From contig JAHFBE010000004.1 in assembly GCA_023250205.1 (NCBI GenBank), positions 4,359-53,868 of the forward strand: 49,510 bases of DNA, read 5' to 3'. Shown here in pieces: positions 27,201-34,961 of this stretch. Source of the DNA: Candidatus Melainabacteria bacterium. GTDB lineage: Bacteria > Cyanobacteriota > Vampirovibrionia > 2-02-FULL-35-15. Every line of letters begins with the position of its first letter. Position 1 is the first letter of the stretch. Both the position numbers and the translations under genes were made by a program. The notes below the pieces were generated by a model. That model had not been told where the DNA came from. It saw nothing but the letters and a program-made list of their open reading frames with translations, and did no database searches.

Positions 27201-30200
27201 ACTTCTTGAAGTGTCTGTAGAAGTGATTGTATGGGAAAAATTATACTGCCCAATAGTCCAGTATAAAGTAGGATCTGGAGAGTTTGCATTAATATCAAAT
27301 AGTTCATTTGATAAAGTTCTATTTAGTATGAAAGATTCATAGACATCATAAGTGTTGCTACTACATCCATCTATATCGCCCAAGGTGCCAGAGTTACTAA
27401 TTGTATTTGAGTTAATTGGTGGATATGCACCTTTACCATTCAATAGGATTTCTTTAGTTCCAAATTGTAATTTGGATAAATCATTGACTTGTAACTCAAA
27501 AGGTGTCTCACTATCACTTACAGGCAAATCATCATCGTCACAAATCTTGGACTTAATAACTAATTCAAACGGTTCACCTTGTTTGAAGTTATGAGGTTGA
27601 CCATCATTATAAATAATTTGGACATCGTTATTTGATACATTGCTTAGTAATTTGATTTGTCTGTTGTCATTTATATTAATTTCATCACTTGTAATATTCC
27701 CAGCTCTGTCTTTTACATTGATTTCTACTTTAGATAGAGGGGAATCTAAAGTATTTGGATCAATAACAATGCTAAAAGCTTTTTTACCATTATCAAGCTC
27801 CTCAATGTCATCTTCATACAATTCCTTGAATGAATTATTTTCATTTATTCTGTAGGAAATTGAGTGAAATTGTTTATCTTCAATAGTTCCAGAAATTAAG
27901 AGCTTATTCTCAGGAAGAATTAAATCATTTTCATTAGGTGACTCTATATTTAGTAGAGGTGCTTCTGTATCCACTATAATCTCTCTTTCTTCACTCATAA
28001 AGAGTTCATCGGAGGAATCTACAGTTTCAAAGTAATAAGTGTTTATACCTTCACTTAATGAGATCGTTTGATTTTCACTAGTTTGATCTAGTTCTGTCGT
28101 AGTTTCATTTTCGTCTTCATCTCTTACCTTGATTTTTAAGCTGTTGTTTGGATCATCAGGATTTGCAAAGGATGTTAGTACCATAAAGGTAACAATTGAT
28201 TGGTTTGTAAATGATACATCTGAGAGATCGTCTAATAGATAGACTCCACTTGTACCAGTTCCGGCTACTGTGATTTCTGGAACATTAAAGACAAATTTTC
28301 TTATAGACTCTTCTATATAAACTGTTAGCTTTGGTGTATATGTTCCTGGCGTAGTGTAAGTGTGAGTAAAAGTTTTTGTGAGTAACTGATCAAGGGTAAT
28401 ATTTTCTAATTCAATATGAGATTCTTCGCTAGAGTTTACCCTGAGCGAAGCGAATGGGCTCGCAATGACAGAGTCACCCCAATCAAGCTCATATTTTGAA
28501 ACTGTTGCATTAACTGCTTTTGCGGTTTCATTATCGATCATTAGATTTACAGTCAATGGGACTATTCCTGAAGCTTGCTCTGGTCTTACATCTAAGAGAA
28601 CAAAGTTTGGTTCAGCATTAAATGTAATTGTTCCAGCACTTGCTTCCCAAGTTTCTTTTTGTCCACTTCTAAACACCGTAGAAACTGTAAGTTTTGGTGT
28701 AACCGATTTCCTGTCTGTGTATGGCGAACCATTAAAAGATTTATTATTGTCAAAGTAATAGTGCGTAGGATTTGGAGAGGTGCAGTCATCTGGAAGAGAA
28801 TTTCCCTTACAGCTTTCATCCCCAAAATCCCATTTATATGTTTGTGACTGAACATGACCACCAAGAACTTTTACATCAGATTTGAATCTTACGGGGATTC
28901 CTGCAGTCCCACTGGGGATTACTTCGTCGCTATTGCTCCCTGCAATGACATTTGGATCGTAAACTTTTTTATCAGAAGGATTCGTCGTGGCAAATACTAT
29001 TACTCTTTGTGAAGGTTTTGTCAGTGTAACTGATTCTGTAGAAGCCGTATCCGTCAATCCGGCTTTGTCTTTTACAGTAAGTGTTGCAAAGTAACTTCCC
29101 GGAGTAAAGAGACTTCCTGAATAGAAACTCTTCCCATCTTCTGACACTTTTCCATCAATTGGCAGTGATACTAACTGTGAATCCTGATTAAATCTTAGCT
29201 CAAAGAGTTTCCAGTTATTTAACTTTGAGTCTACAAAATCAAGAGCACTTGAAAATCTTTGGTTTGGATCGTAGCTATCTAAATCTACAAAGGTAGTAAA
29301 TAATGGTGGTGTAGTAGTAAATGTATCTCCTGAAACTTTTGCTTTAGCTATTGGATTGTAGTTTGGATATATAAAAACTGTTGGTCCATTATATGTTCCT
29401 ATCTTTGTTTGAACACCATTTTCATTCCAGAATAAGTCTACCTGTGGATTTGCGATTTGTGGAGTAGTTAAAGATTTGTTTGTGTTTTGATAAGTGAAAG
29501 TATAGTTATCATTTGCTATAGCTAAGCTTTCTCTGCCATCTCCAGATTTGAAATTATATCTTAGATTTGAAGAGTATTCCTGACCCGTAGAAATTTGTAC
29601 TTTGTATTTTATGGAGTGTCCATCCTGAATTACTTTATTTCCCACCTGGACAAATCCTACATTGTCGGAAGAGTTCTCTTCAATTCCAAAAATAGTTCCT
29701 ACTGCTGGTTTTGGTGTAAAAGTTAATCTGTGTGAAGCAGGAATTAAAGTATCTGAATATTCACTCAAGATACTTCTTGCTGCTAAATATTTCAATGCTT
29801 CAATACTTGTAAACTCTTCGCCAATGGATGAGTTTCTTTGAACAGTAGCAATTACTTTACAATTTCCATTTTTTGATTGTAGGTTTAATGGAATTGAATC
29901 TTTAAAGAATGTATCCCCATTTGAATCTTTTACTCCATTTATCGTAGTAGTAGAAAAGTTATTTGAGTTATTTATAGCAGTAAGAAGTTTTCCATCAGGA
30001 TCAAATACTGCAATATAAGCTGTATATGTAGCGTTTGGATTGTTTCCTTTTACTTTTAGTTCTACATCAAAACTGTTTCCGGGGAATGGTTGTATCGGTG
30101 TAATTTTAAAGGAACTATCTACCAGTTTGAAATCATCTGTGACTGCAAGAGAAAGAATTGAAGAATCTTTTCCATTTCCATGGAGTTGTACTAGTTTTGC

Positions 30201-33200
30201 TCCAGGACTTGAGAATTTGTCTGGTATATAAACTATAATTTGATTTTTATTTACGGAGTTTTTAGTAATTATCTGATTATCAATGGTTACATTTGTATTT
30301 TGATCAAAATTATCTCCGTTAATTGTAAGTATCCTCTTATTTCCTTCCAGAGAAATGTTATTAGGGCTTATTGAATAAAGTTTTGGACCACTGTTGTTTG
30401 TAAATATCACATCATTTACATAAAGTAAGTCATTTGGATTTCCATTAAAACTTATTTTTAGTTCATGTAATCCGCTTGAAAGAGTTCTTGTATCCAGATT
30501 TTCCCAGGATAGAGTTTGACTTGTTTGTACAAAGCTTCTGCTAATAAGGTTTCCATCAATCCAGAAATCCACATAGTTCCAATCTGGAGTTCCTGATTTG
30601 TAGTGAGATAAATTGAGTGAGGTTTTCACATCATAAGTATTATCCAGGCAAAATGGAGTACTTACTGAACCTGAACCCTGAATAGTTGCAGAAGGTGAAC
30701 TTAAGAAAGTATTGTTTCCACTAAGTACTGTAGTAGAGTCACTTCCCCAGTATGTTTGCGGCAATGTTTTCTTTAAGTTACAGACATTGCTTTGATTTGC
30801 CTTTGCTGTGTAGTAAGAAATGTTTGATTGGGAGCCGTCAGAATTTAAAACCGATATTGATTTTCCTCCTAAATACTGAACGAGGTTAGCTGGTATTCTT
30901 ATGTAGATTGTATTTGCATCATTTGCAAATGGTGTAAGTAAGTATCCATCAAAATAAACTCGAGATGTTTCTCTAAAATTATTTCCGTTAATTCTTAAGT
31001 CAAATGCTCCTCGACCAGCAGTTCCTTCTGTTGGGAAAATTGAAGAGATTTGTGGCTGAACTGTTTTTGTAAATGTAAAATATCCGGATGTCCAGGTTCC
31101 TGAAGCTAATTCATTTCCAGAATTATCTGTTGGTCTAAATTCTACTTTTATCCTTGGATTTGTAGTTGTGCTTGTAAATGATATTCCAGCGCCTGCCCAC
31201 CATTGTATTGAACCTGCAAGCTTTGAATCTACGTAAACATTTGTCTTTGTCCATTTTGCAAAAGGAGTATTGGCAAGAGAACCTTTCCAGCCAAGTTCAA
31301 TGTATCCATCTCTTTCAGTAATAACATCCAGTGTTAATGAATTTGAGCTGCTTGGGCTAATTGTTACCCATGGATTTACTACATAGTTAAAGTTTGAGAT
31401 TTCAAACCCAGCAGTTTGTAGCTTTGTGATTTTTTGAGCAGAATTTGAAGCAGCTACACGGGTATTTAAAGAAGCTGCTTCAGTTTCTCCGCTCTTTTGT
31501 GGTGATTTTGTTTCACCAACAAAACCTCTTACAAAAAATCCTTGATTAATCAAATCTTGAATCTCCACGTCATTGCGAGGAGCCTCTAAAGGAGGCGACG
31601 TGGCAATCTCATAAGTGTTAGAACGCTCATGAGATTGCTTCGTCAGTTTTTCAAACTTCCTCGCAATGACATATGGGGTAAGTTCTTTTTTCTCCCCATA
31701 TTCCCTATTCCCTAAATCCCCAAATCCTTTTTCTACAAAATCACTTACAGCACTAGGTAAAGCAATTCTTTCTACTACCACACCAAGTTCATCTACATTT
31801 AAGCCAACATTAAACGTTATAGCAATTTCTTCATTTGTTTCTTGTTCTGCTGTTGAGCTGTTCCTTGCAATTTGATTTCCATTTGTATCTGTAGCTGATA
31901 GTTTTAATGTATATAATCCAGGAGGCAGATCTGCAGGAATGCTAATACTTTCTTCTAAGTATTGTTCATTTGTTATTGAGTTATCTTTGTTCTTACTTTC
32001 TAAATCAATTACTTTTTGCGTAATTATTTTTTCATCCAGCCCATATAACGTATAGCCAAAATTACTTAATCCAATATTATCTCTGACAAAACAGGACAGT
32101 CTAACTGCTCCACCAGGATTAACGGTCTTAGGCTCAATTGTTATTGGTCCAATTTCTGGTTTTTTGTTATCAGATGAAATGAATATATCAGTGACTTCTT
32201 TTATCATTGACTCAATTGCAGATTCAATTTCTTCTTTTGTATAAGTGTCATTCTGAGGAGCATCAGCGACGAAGAATCTCTTAACGTTAGTAGATTCTTC
32301 GCTATCGCTCAGAATGACATTATTTGAACGAAACAATGCTTCGTTGCTAACGCTCCTTGCAGTGGCATATTTAGCAATCTTTATAGAAGAAGCCTGTGCA
32401 AAGCCTACATTATTTTCATTATCTACGACAACTAAAGTTGGAGTAAAAGTACCTTCACTGTTATATGTATGCTTTGGTGAAATCTCTGTAGACTTTTCAC
32501 CATCACCAAAGTCCCATGTAAGAATTTGTAGTCCACCACCTGCTTTTGGATCATAACTTTCAGAAGCATCAAAATTTATCTCTAGTCCCGGTTCGCCAAT
32601 ATTTTTATCGCTTAGTATTTTAGCTATTGCAACAGGTGCTTGATCTGGTGTAATAGTATAAGTCTCCCCATAGAATCTAGTTTTTGTTCCATCTGATTTT
32701 TCTATTTCTAATATTGGTGTGTATTGTCCTGCTTTTGTAAAAGTATATTCAAATTCTTCATTTGTAGAGATTAGCTCATTATTCACTTCATCGGAAAGAT
32801 CAATCAAATTTCCATTTACATCCCATGTTCTAGCACTCCATATCCATTTGTATTGAAGAGGTGTATTAGGATTTTGCGGATCAAAGCTTCCAACAGCAGA
32901 TAGCTTTATCATTGCCTGACCAACAATACCGCTATCATTTCCTTCTAGCTTTGTTATTTGTCCGACTGGTGTATTATTTGCTCCAACAATAACATTTCCA
33001 ATATTTATTTTTTTAAGTCTGTTGTCAGGTGTAAACGCTGTTAATGATGCTAGATATACTCCGGGATCCTGATAGGTGTGTTTAATTATTCCTTGAGTAC
33101 TATCTATTATTTGAGAATTACCATCTCCAAAATCCAGCTTAATACTTACAGCTTTACCGTCATAATCCTGTGAACTGCTTCCATCAAAGGTAACTTCAAA

Positions 33201-34892
33201 AGGAGCATTTCCTGTCGTTTGATCTAACTTAGCATTTGCAAGTGGTTGTGGCTTTAAAACTATTGTTGAAATTGTTTTTGAGCTTTCTCCCCTGCGAGTA
33301 TCACTAACTGTAAGTTTTACATTATAGGTTCCTGAATCTTTGTATTCATGTTTTGGACTTACTTCGTTACTTGTTGTATTGTCACCAAAGTCCCAAGTAT
33401 ACGTAAGCTCTTCATTATCAGGATCATAAGTTCCATTACTTACAAATTGAACTTCACTGGTGAAAAACCCTTCCTTATTTTGTTTTAAAATACTTTCTTT
33501 TGGAACTGCTGCGATTTGAGTTATTGGTAAGTTGTTTGGTGGGAGTAGTGTAATTTTTGTAGAAGTGATGGTTGTCTTTGCTCCAAGGATATCGTTAACT
33601 ATAAGCTTTGGCTGATATTTACCTGGAATTGTGTATGTGTGAGATGGGTTTTGTTCAGTACTGGTTTGTCCATCACCAAATTCCCAATAGTAGGATATTT
33701 CATCATTCTCTTTATCACTAACATTTGCAGTAAATGTAATACTAAGTGGAACATCTCCCTTTGTTTCATTTAATATAAAGACTCCTTCGGGAGCAAAGTT
33801 CTTTTCTCTTATTTCGATTTCTTTTGTAATAGCAGAAGTTTTTCCATAAGCATTTACTACATTTAAACGGGCTATGTATTTCCCCGGTTTTTTATAAGTA
33901 TGAGATATTACGGGATCTGTAGAAGTATTCTGATTCTCTTCAGTTGAATTTTCTAAATCCCCCAAGTTCCAAGAATAACTAAGCGCTTGTCCAAAATATT
34001 TTGCTAGTAAATCCTCAGTAGTTCTTCCATCAAAAGTAATAATCTGTGGTGCTACTCCAATGCTTGGTGTTGCATTGATTTTTGCAATTGGAATTGGATT
34101 TACTACCATTACATTAAAGCCTTTGCTTACCCCACCTAAAGGAGGTGGATTTGCTACAAAGATTTCAAAATTATTTTCTTTATTTAAATAGTTTGCTGGA
34201 ATAGTGGTAATCAACTTATTTGGTGAAACATATTTGGTTTGGATTTTCAGTGTTCCTATTGAAGCAACTGAATCTTGTACAAAATTGTCACCTTCTAAAC
34301 TTACATCAATAGATCCTCCGTTTTGTGATATTGGTAAGAGGTTGGGAGATATAAGTCCAAGAAGAGGTATTCCATTAAACACTTTATATGAAACATTATC
34401 GCTGGTAAGTTTAAGAGCTTCACCAGTAAATGAAGTAAGAGAATAGCTTGCAGGGAGTGAGGTAAGTCTAATTGCTTCAGCAGTTTGTGATATAGAGTAG
34501 CTTACAGGATTAGAGGACAGTTGAATAGCAGATGCAAGGTCTATAGTGCTATAGCTTACAGGATTGGAAGAAAGCTGAATAGCGGATGCAAGATTTGTAA
34601 TATTAAAGCTTACTGGTAAAGAACTTGATTGAATTGCTGTTGGGGATAAAGAAGTATCAAAGCTTACTGGTTTGGACTGAACTATTGAAAGGTTAAAGTC
34701 ATTTGTTGTTTGGGCTTTAGAAGGCAAGAATGAAAACGGATCAAGAAATAGAAATTTCAAACACAGGAAAAGAAGAAATACTTTTCTAAACATGAAACTA
34801 TATTTCTTAAAGTATCTTGTTAAGAAATAAGCTGAAACTCCGAAGCGCTTTCCTCTTGTTATTATTATTTCAAGGTAGAAATGTCTTTTCAT
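24276..34892 (-). CDS. Giant secreted PKD/TIG repeat surface protein, 3538 aa
   Basis: The N-terminus has a long basic stretch and then a signal core (FRKVFLLFLCLKFLFLDPF) ending near SKAQ. An ATG at 34793 would remove 33 residues, but the first ATG has the better ribosome site (AGGAAAAAGCT). Next come six copies of a ~20-residue repeat (about 70-170), an IPT/TIG domain (about 178-270) and roughly six PKD domains (about 272-845, with WDFGD-type motifs). Further TIG domains lie near 1279 and 1500, with more PKD-like units in the middle. A hydrophobic segment near 3270-3290 is close to the C-terminus. Such proteins act in adhesion or surface binding. Several palindromic repeats are embedded in frame. 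It lies between the NHL gene and the 95-residue gene on the same strand. Confidence 0.88.
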   Translation of the reverse strand: MKRHFYLEIIITRGKRFGVSAYFLTRYFKKYSFMFRKVFLLFLCLKFLFLDPFSFLPSKAQTTNDFNLSIVQSKPVSFDTSLSPTAIQSSSLPVSFNITNLASAIQLSSNPVSYSTIDLASAIQLSSNPVSYSISQTAEAIRLTSLPASYSLTSFTGEALKLTSDNVSYKVFNGIPLLGLISPNLLPISQNGGSIDVSLEGDNFVQDSVASIGTLKIQTKYVSPNKLITTIPANYLNKENNFEIFVANPPPLGGVSKGFNVMVVNPIPIAKINATPSIGVAPQIITFDGRTTEDLLAKYFGQALSYSWNLGDLENSTEENQNTSTDPVISHTYKKPGKYIARLNVVNAYGKTSAITKEIEIREKNFAPEGVFILNETKGDVPLSITFTANVSDKENDEISYYWEFGDGQTSTEQNPSHTYTIPGKYQPKLIVNDILGAKTTITSTKITLLPPNNLPITQIAAVPKESILKQNKEGFFTSEVQFVSNGTYDPDNEELTYTWDFGDNTTSNEVSPKHEYKDSGTYNVKLTVSDTRRGESSKTISTIVLKPQPLANAKLDQTTGNAPFEVTFDGSSSQDYDGKAVSIKLDFGDGNSQIIDSTQGIIKHTYQDPGVYLASLTAFTPDNRLKKINIGNVIVGANNTPVGQITKLEGNDSGIVGQAMIKLSAVGSFDPQNPNTPLQYKWIWSARTWDVNGNLIDLSDEVNNELISTNEEFEYTFTKAGQYTPILEIEKSDGTKTRFYGETYTITPDQAPVAIAKILSDKNIGEPGLEINFDASESYDPKAGGGLQILTWDFGDGEKSTEISPKHTYNSEGTFTPTLVVVDNENNVGFAQASSIKIAKYATARSVSNEALFRSNNVILSDSEESTNVKRFFVADAPQNDTYTKEEIESAIESMIKEVTDIFISSDNKKPEIGPITIEPKTVNPGGAVRLSCFVRDNIGLSNFGYTLYGLDEKIITQKVIDLESKNKDNSITNEQYLEESISIPADLPPGLYTLKLSATDTNGNQIARNSSTAEQETNEEIAITFNVGLNVDELGVVVERIALPSAVSDFVEKGFGDLGNREYGEKKELTPYVIARKFEKLTKQSHERSNTYEIATSPPLEAPRNDVEIQDLINQGFFVRGFVGETKSPQKSGETEAASLNTRVAASNSAQKITKLQTAGFEISNFNYVVNPWVTISPSSSNSLTLDVITERDGYIELGWKGSLANTPFAKWTKTNVYVDSKLAGSIQWWAGAGISFTSTTTNPRIKVEFRPTDNSGNELASGTWTSGYFTFTKTVQPQISSIFPTEGTAGRGAFDLRINGNNFRETSRVYFDGYLLTPFANDANTIYIRIPANLVQYLGGKSISVLNSDGSQSNISYYTAKANQSNVCNLKKTLPQTYWGSDSTTVLSGNNTFLSSPSATIQGSGSVSTPFCLDNTYDVKTSLNLSHYKSGTPDWNYVDFWIDGNLISRSFVQTSQTLSWENLDTRTLSSGLHELKISFNGNPNDLLYVNDVIFTNNSGPKLYSISPNNISLEGNKRILTINGDNFDQNTNVTIDNQIITKNSVNKNQIIVYIPDKFSSPGAKLVQLHGNGKDSSILSLAVTDDFKLVDSSFKITPIQPFPGNSFDVELKVKGNNPNATYTAYIAVFDPDGKLLTAINNSNNFSTTTINGVKDSNGDTFFKDSIPLNLQSKNGNCKVIATVQRNSSIGEEFTSIEALKYLAARSILSEYSDTLIPASHRLTFTPKPAVGTIFGIEENSSDNVGFVQVGNKVIQDGHSIKYKVQISTGQEYSSNLRYNFKSGDGRESLAIANDNYTFTYQNTNKSLTTPQIANPQVDLFWNENGVQTKIGTYNGPTVFIYPNYNPIAKAKVSGDTFTTTPPLFTTFVDLDSYDPNQRFSSALDFVDSKLNNWKLFELRFNQDSQLVSLPIDGKVSEDGKSFYSGSLFTPGSYFATLTVKDKAGLTDTASTESVTLTKPSQRVIVFATTNPSDKKVYDPNVIAGSNSDEVIPSGTAGIPVRFKSDVKVLGGHVQSQTYKWDFGDESCKGNSLPDDCTSPNPTHYYFDNNKSFNGSPYTDRKSVTPKLTVSTVFRSGQKETWEASAGTITFNAEPNFVLLDVRPEQASGIVPLTVNLMIDNETAKAVNATVSKYELDWGDSVIASPFASLRVNSSEESHIELENITLDQLLTKTFTHTYTTPGTYTPKLTVYIEESIRKFVFNVPEITVAGTGTSGVYLLDDLSDVSFTNQSIVTFMVLTSFANPDDPNNSLKIKVRDEDENETTTELDQTSENQTISLSEGINTYYFETVDSSDELFMSEEREIIVDTEAPLLNIESPNENDLILPENKLLISGTIEDKQFHSISYRINENNSFKELYEDDIEELDNGKKAFSIVIDPNTLDSPLSKVEINVKDRAGNITSDEININDNRQIKLLSNVSNNDVQIIYNDGQPHNFKQGEPFELVIKSKICDDDDLPVSDSETPFELQVNDLSKLQFGTKEILLNGKGAYPPINSNTISNSGTLGDIDGCSSNTYDVYESFILNRTLSNELFDINANSPDPTLYWTIGQYNFSHTITSTDTSRSHFGTTLENYSTQLTNNFIINITRDYNAKISALKPQNLLWNKLNNITFNLNLYDSIPIKDQDHLPRLGQAYIQTPTGERDNVTVSCNYQPNILSPTRELAANCSFSYTPKELTKDSSSYTLTLPISFSPDSGNLTDSWSSYLANFKDIKSNPEVAVEIIQPEEYTVIQSSKTLIKSILDKAKLPVDLQALSTDKIKNLAKYGIRFGSDDVIRIVTSSNNNDSVIKGIMASSLNEDTVSFEYNLNFNLSTENNFKDAFENLSAIGPIFLYNEITTLSPSVSTFPTESYAEPQELILLDKPVVKGALKTNSKTNTKVLNLTIKNNIPSYGPKGKRFPLELVVEPKDESGMILGNLGEFNTSVLIPKGQQSKTKKIENLPPETTEALVTLNRSDDFLNFVQDKLNKNKFNFNILNGQFKTVSTVPIFDPSVQITFCNLEPNAASISQSIDFNYALKSTKSAYVSINGKKPDGTIDKSIPLPVEFKDKTDWAQSGIISFTLPQAWSIYTEVIFTLTSGGESDVCELKIGESSFFTESSNETDTINLPFVTNGTATISDDPILGVKGLSFSSNDKISLKDFKRLLKDLKLLSEDNNNGYDLETQEATYELLYTIDQLRCVLKDDNRESNLKAQITGSTLTCGISSTNYLEYISTSTKTNLPYIVSLINSANTLRTIGTISPQVNASGLSNSVLLNGLANAAAIGAGTLSAPDIAAIGLLGLVLYFTLSHAQLKSDTTDTTCTNVIGIIDRRFFIGKDLNNLDIKRTNTMVSISATNELFNTNLKVIEPFSHIPLQPGIFTGCIQNGQYNIHLQFNEQNTFSMTANVPQKTLLNLPSPIGNFWGGVFRKYGRFTTVDKVIQSRTILNSPEGDIQTILNPTGAGAYLTRLSLQPNINVSVSEIAEALRLYASGTFEAGKPSSKGILEPDRAEAFIDLVVNTFNTNLITNETFPLQFVLPNSQLNFDNPGEASSAILIDKLGQ
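28438..28470. repeat. Palindromic repeat fragment inside the giant CDS
   Basis: CTGAGCGAAGCGAATGGGCT followed by CGCAATGAC matches an end of the interspersed family. It encodes the odd peptide VIASPFASLRV between PKD-like strands. Confidence 0.6.
28914..28949. repeat. Palindromic repeat fragment inside the giant CDS
   Basis: GGGATTACTTCGTCGCTATT followed by GCTCCCTGCAATGACA closely resembles the right half of the family. It contributes the peptide NVIAGSNSDEVIPSG. Confidence 0.6.
31568..31670. repeat. Complete palindromic repeat inside the giant CDS
   Basis: CGTCATTGCGAGGAGCCTC at one end and CCTCGCAATGAC at the other are inverted, with GGCAATCTCAT and ATGAGATTGC as the inner pair. It is nearly the same as the intergenic copy 1. 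The reading frame of the giant gene continues through it and encodes residues about 1074-1108, a basic peptide unlike its surroundings. Confidence 0.85.
32247..32318. repeat. Related palindrome (GTCATTCTGAG type) inside the giant CDS
   Basis: GTCATTCTGAGGAGC and GCTCAGAATGAC are the outer arms, with GAAGAATCT and AGATTCTTC inside. The element is 72 bases, exactly 24 codons, and encodes VILSDSEES...VADAPQND. It is a sibling of the GTCATTGCGAG family. Confidence 0.8.
32336..32366. repeat. Palindromic repeat fragment next to the previous copy
   Basis: GCTTCGTTGCTAACGCTCCT followed by TGCAGTGGCA resembles the right end of the family with changes. It lies 17 bases from the complete 72-base element. 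Confidence 0.45.
34400..34690 (-). repeat. Tandem ~60-base repeats coding the N-terminal 20-residue units
   Basis: At least six tandem units encode variants of (S)AIQLSSNPVSYS. The third and fourth units are nearly identical at the DNA level, so they probably arose by recent duplication. They precede the first TIG domain. Confidence 0.8.
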
Positions 34893-34930
34893 AGCTTTTT
34901 CCTATAGGTTGCCTGGGTATCTATTCTGGT

Positions 34931-34961
34931 ATAGCCAATAGTGTTAGACACTACAGGCTAT
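34931..34961. promoter_or_regulatory. Intercistronic hairpin between the NHL and giant genes
   Basis: ATAGCC...GGCTAT forms the outer stem and GTGT...ACAC the inner stem around TAG. The structure overlaps the stop codon of the upstream NHL gene. On the minus strand no T-run follows, so it is more likely a processing, stability or attenuation site than a full terminator. Confidence 0.5.

Noticed and set aside
24754-34446. Plus-strand ORFs opposite the giant gene (for example 24754-25050, 28465-28758, 31666-31875)
   Set aside because: They are shadows in the antisense frame of a long, clearly coding gene with recognisable domains and have no ribosome sites or sensible protein composition.
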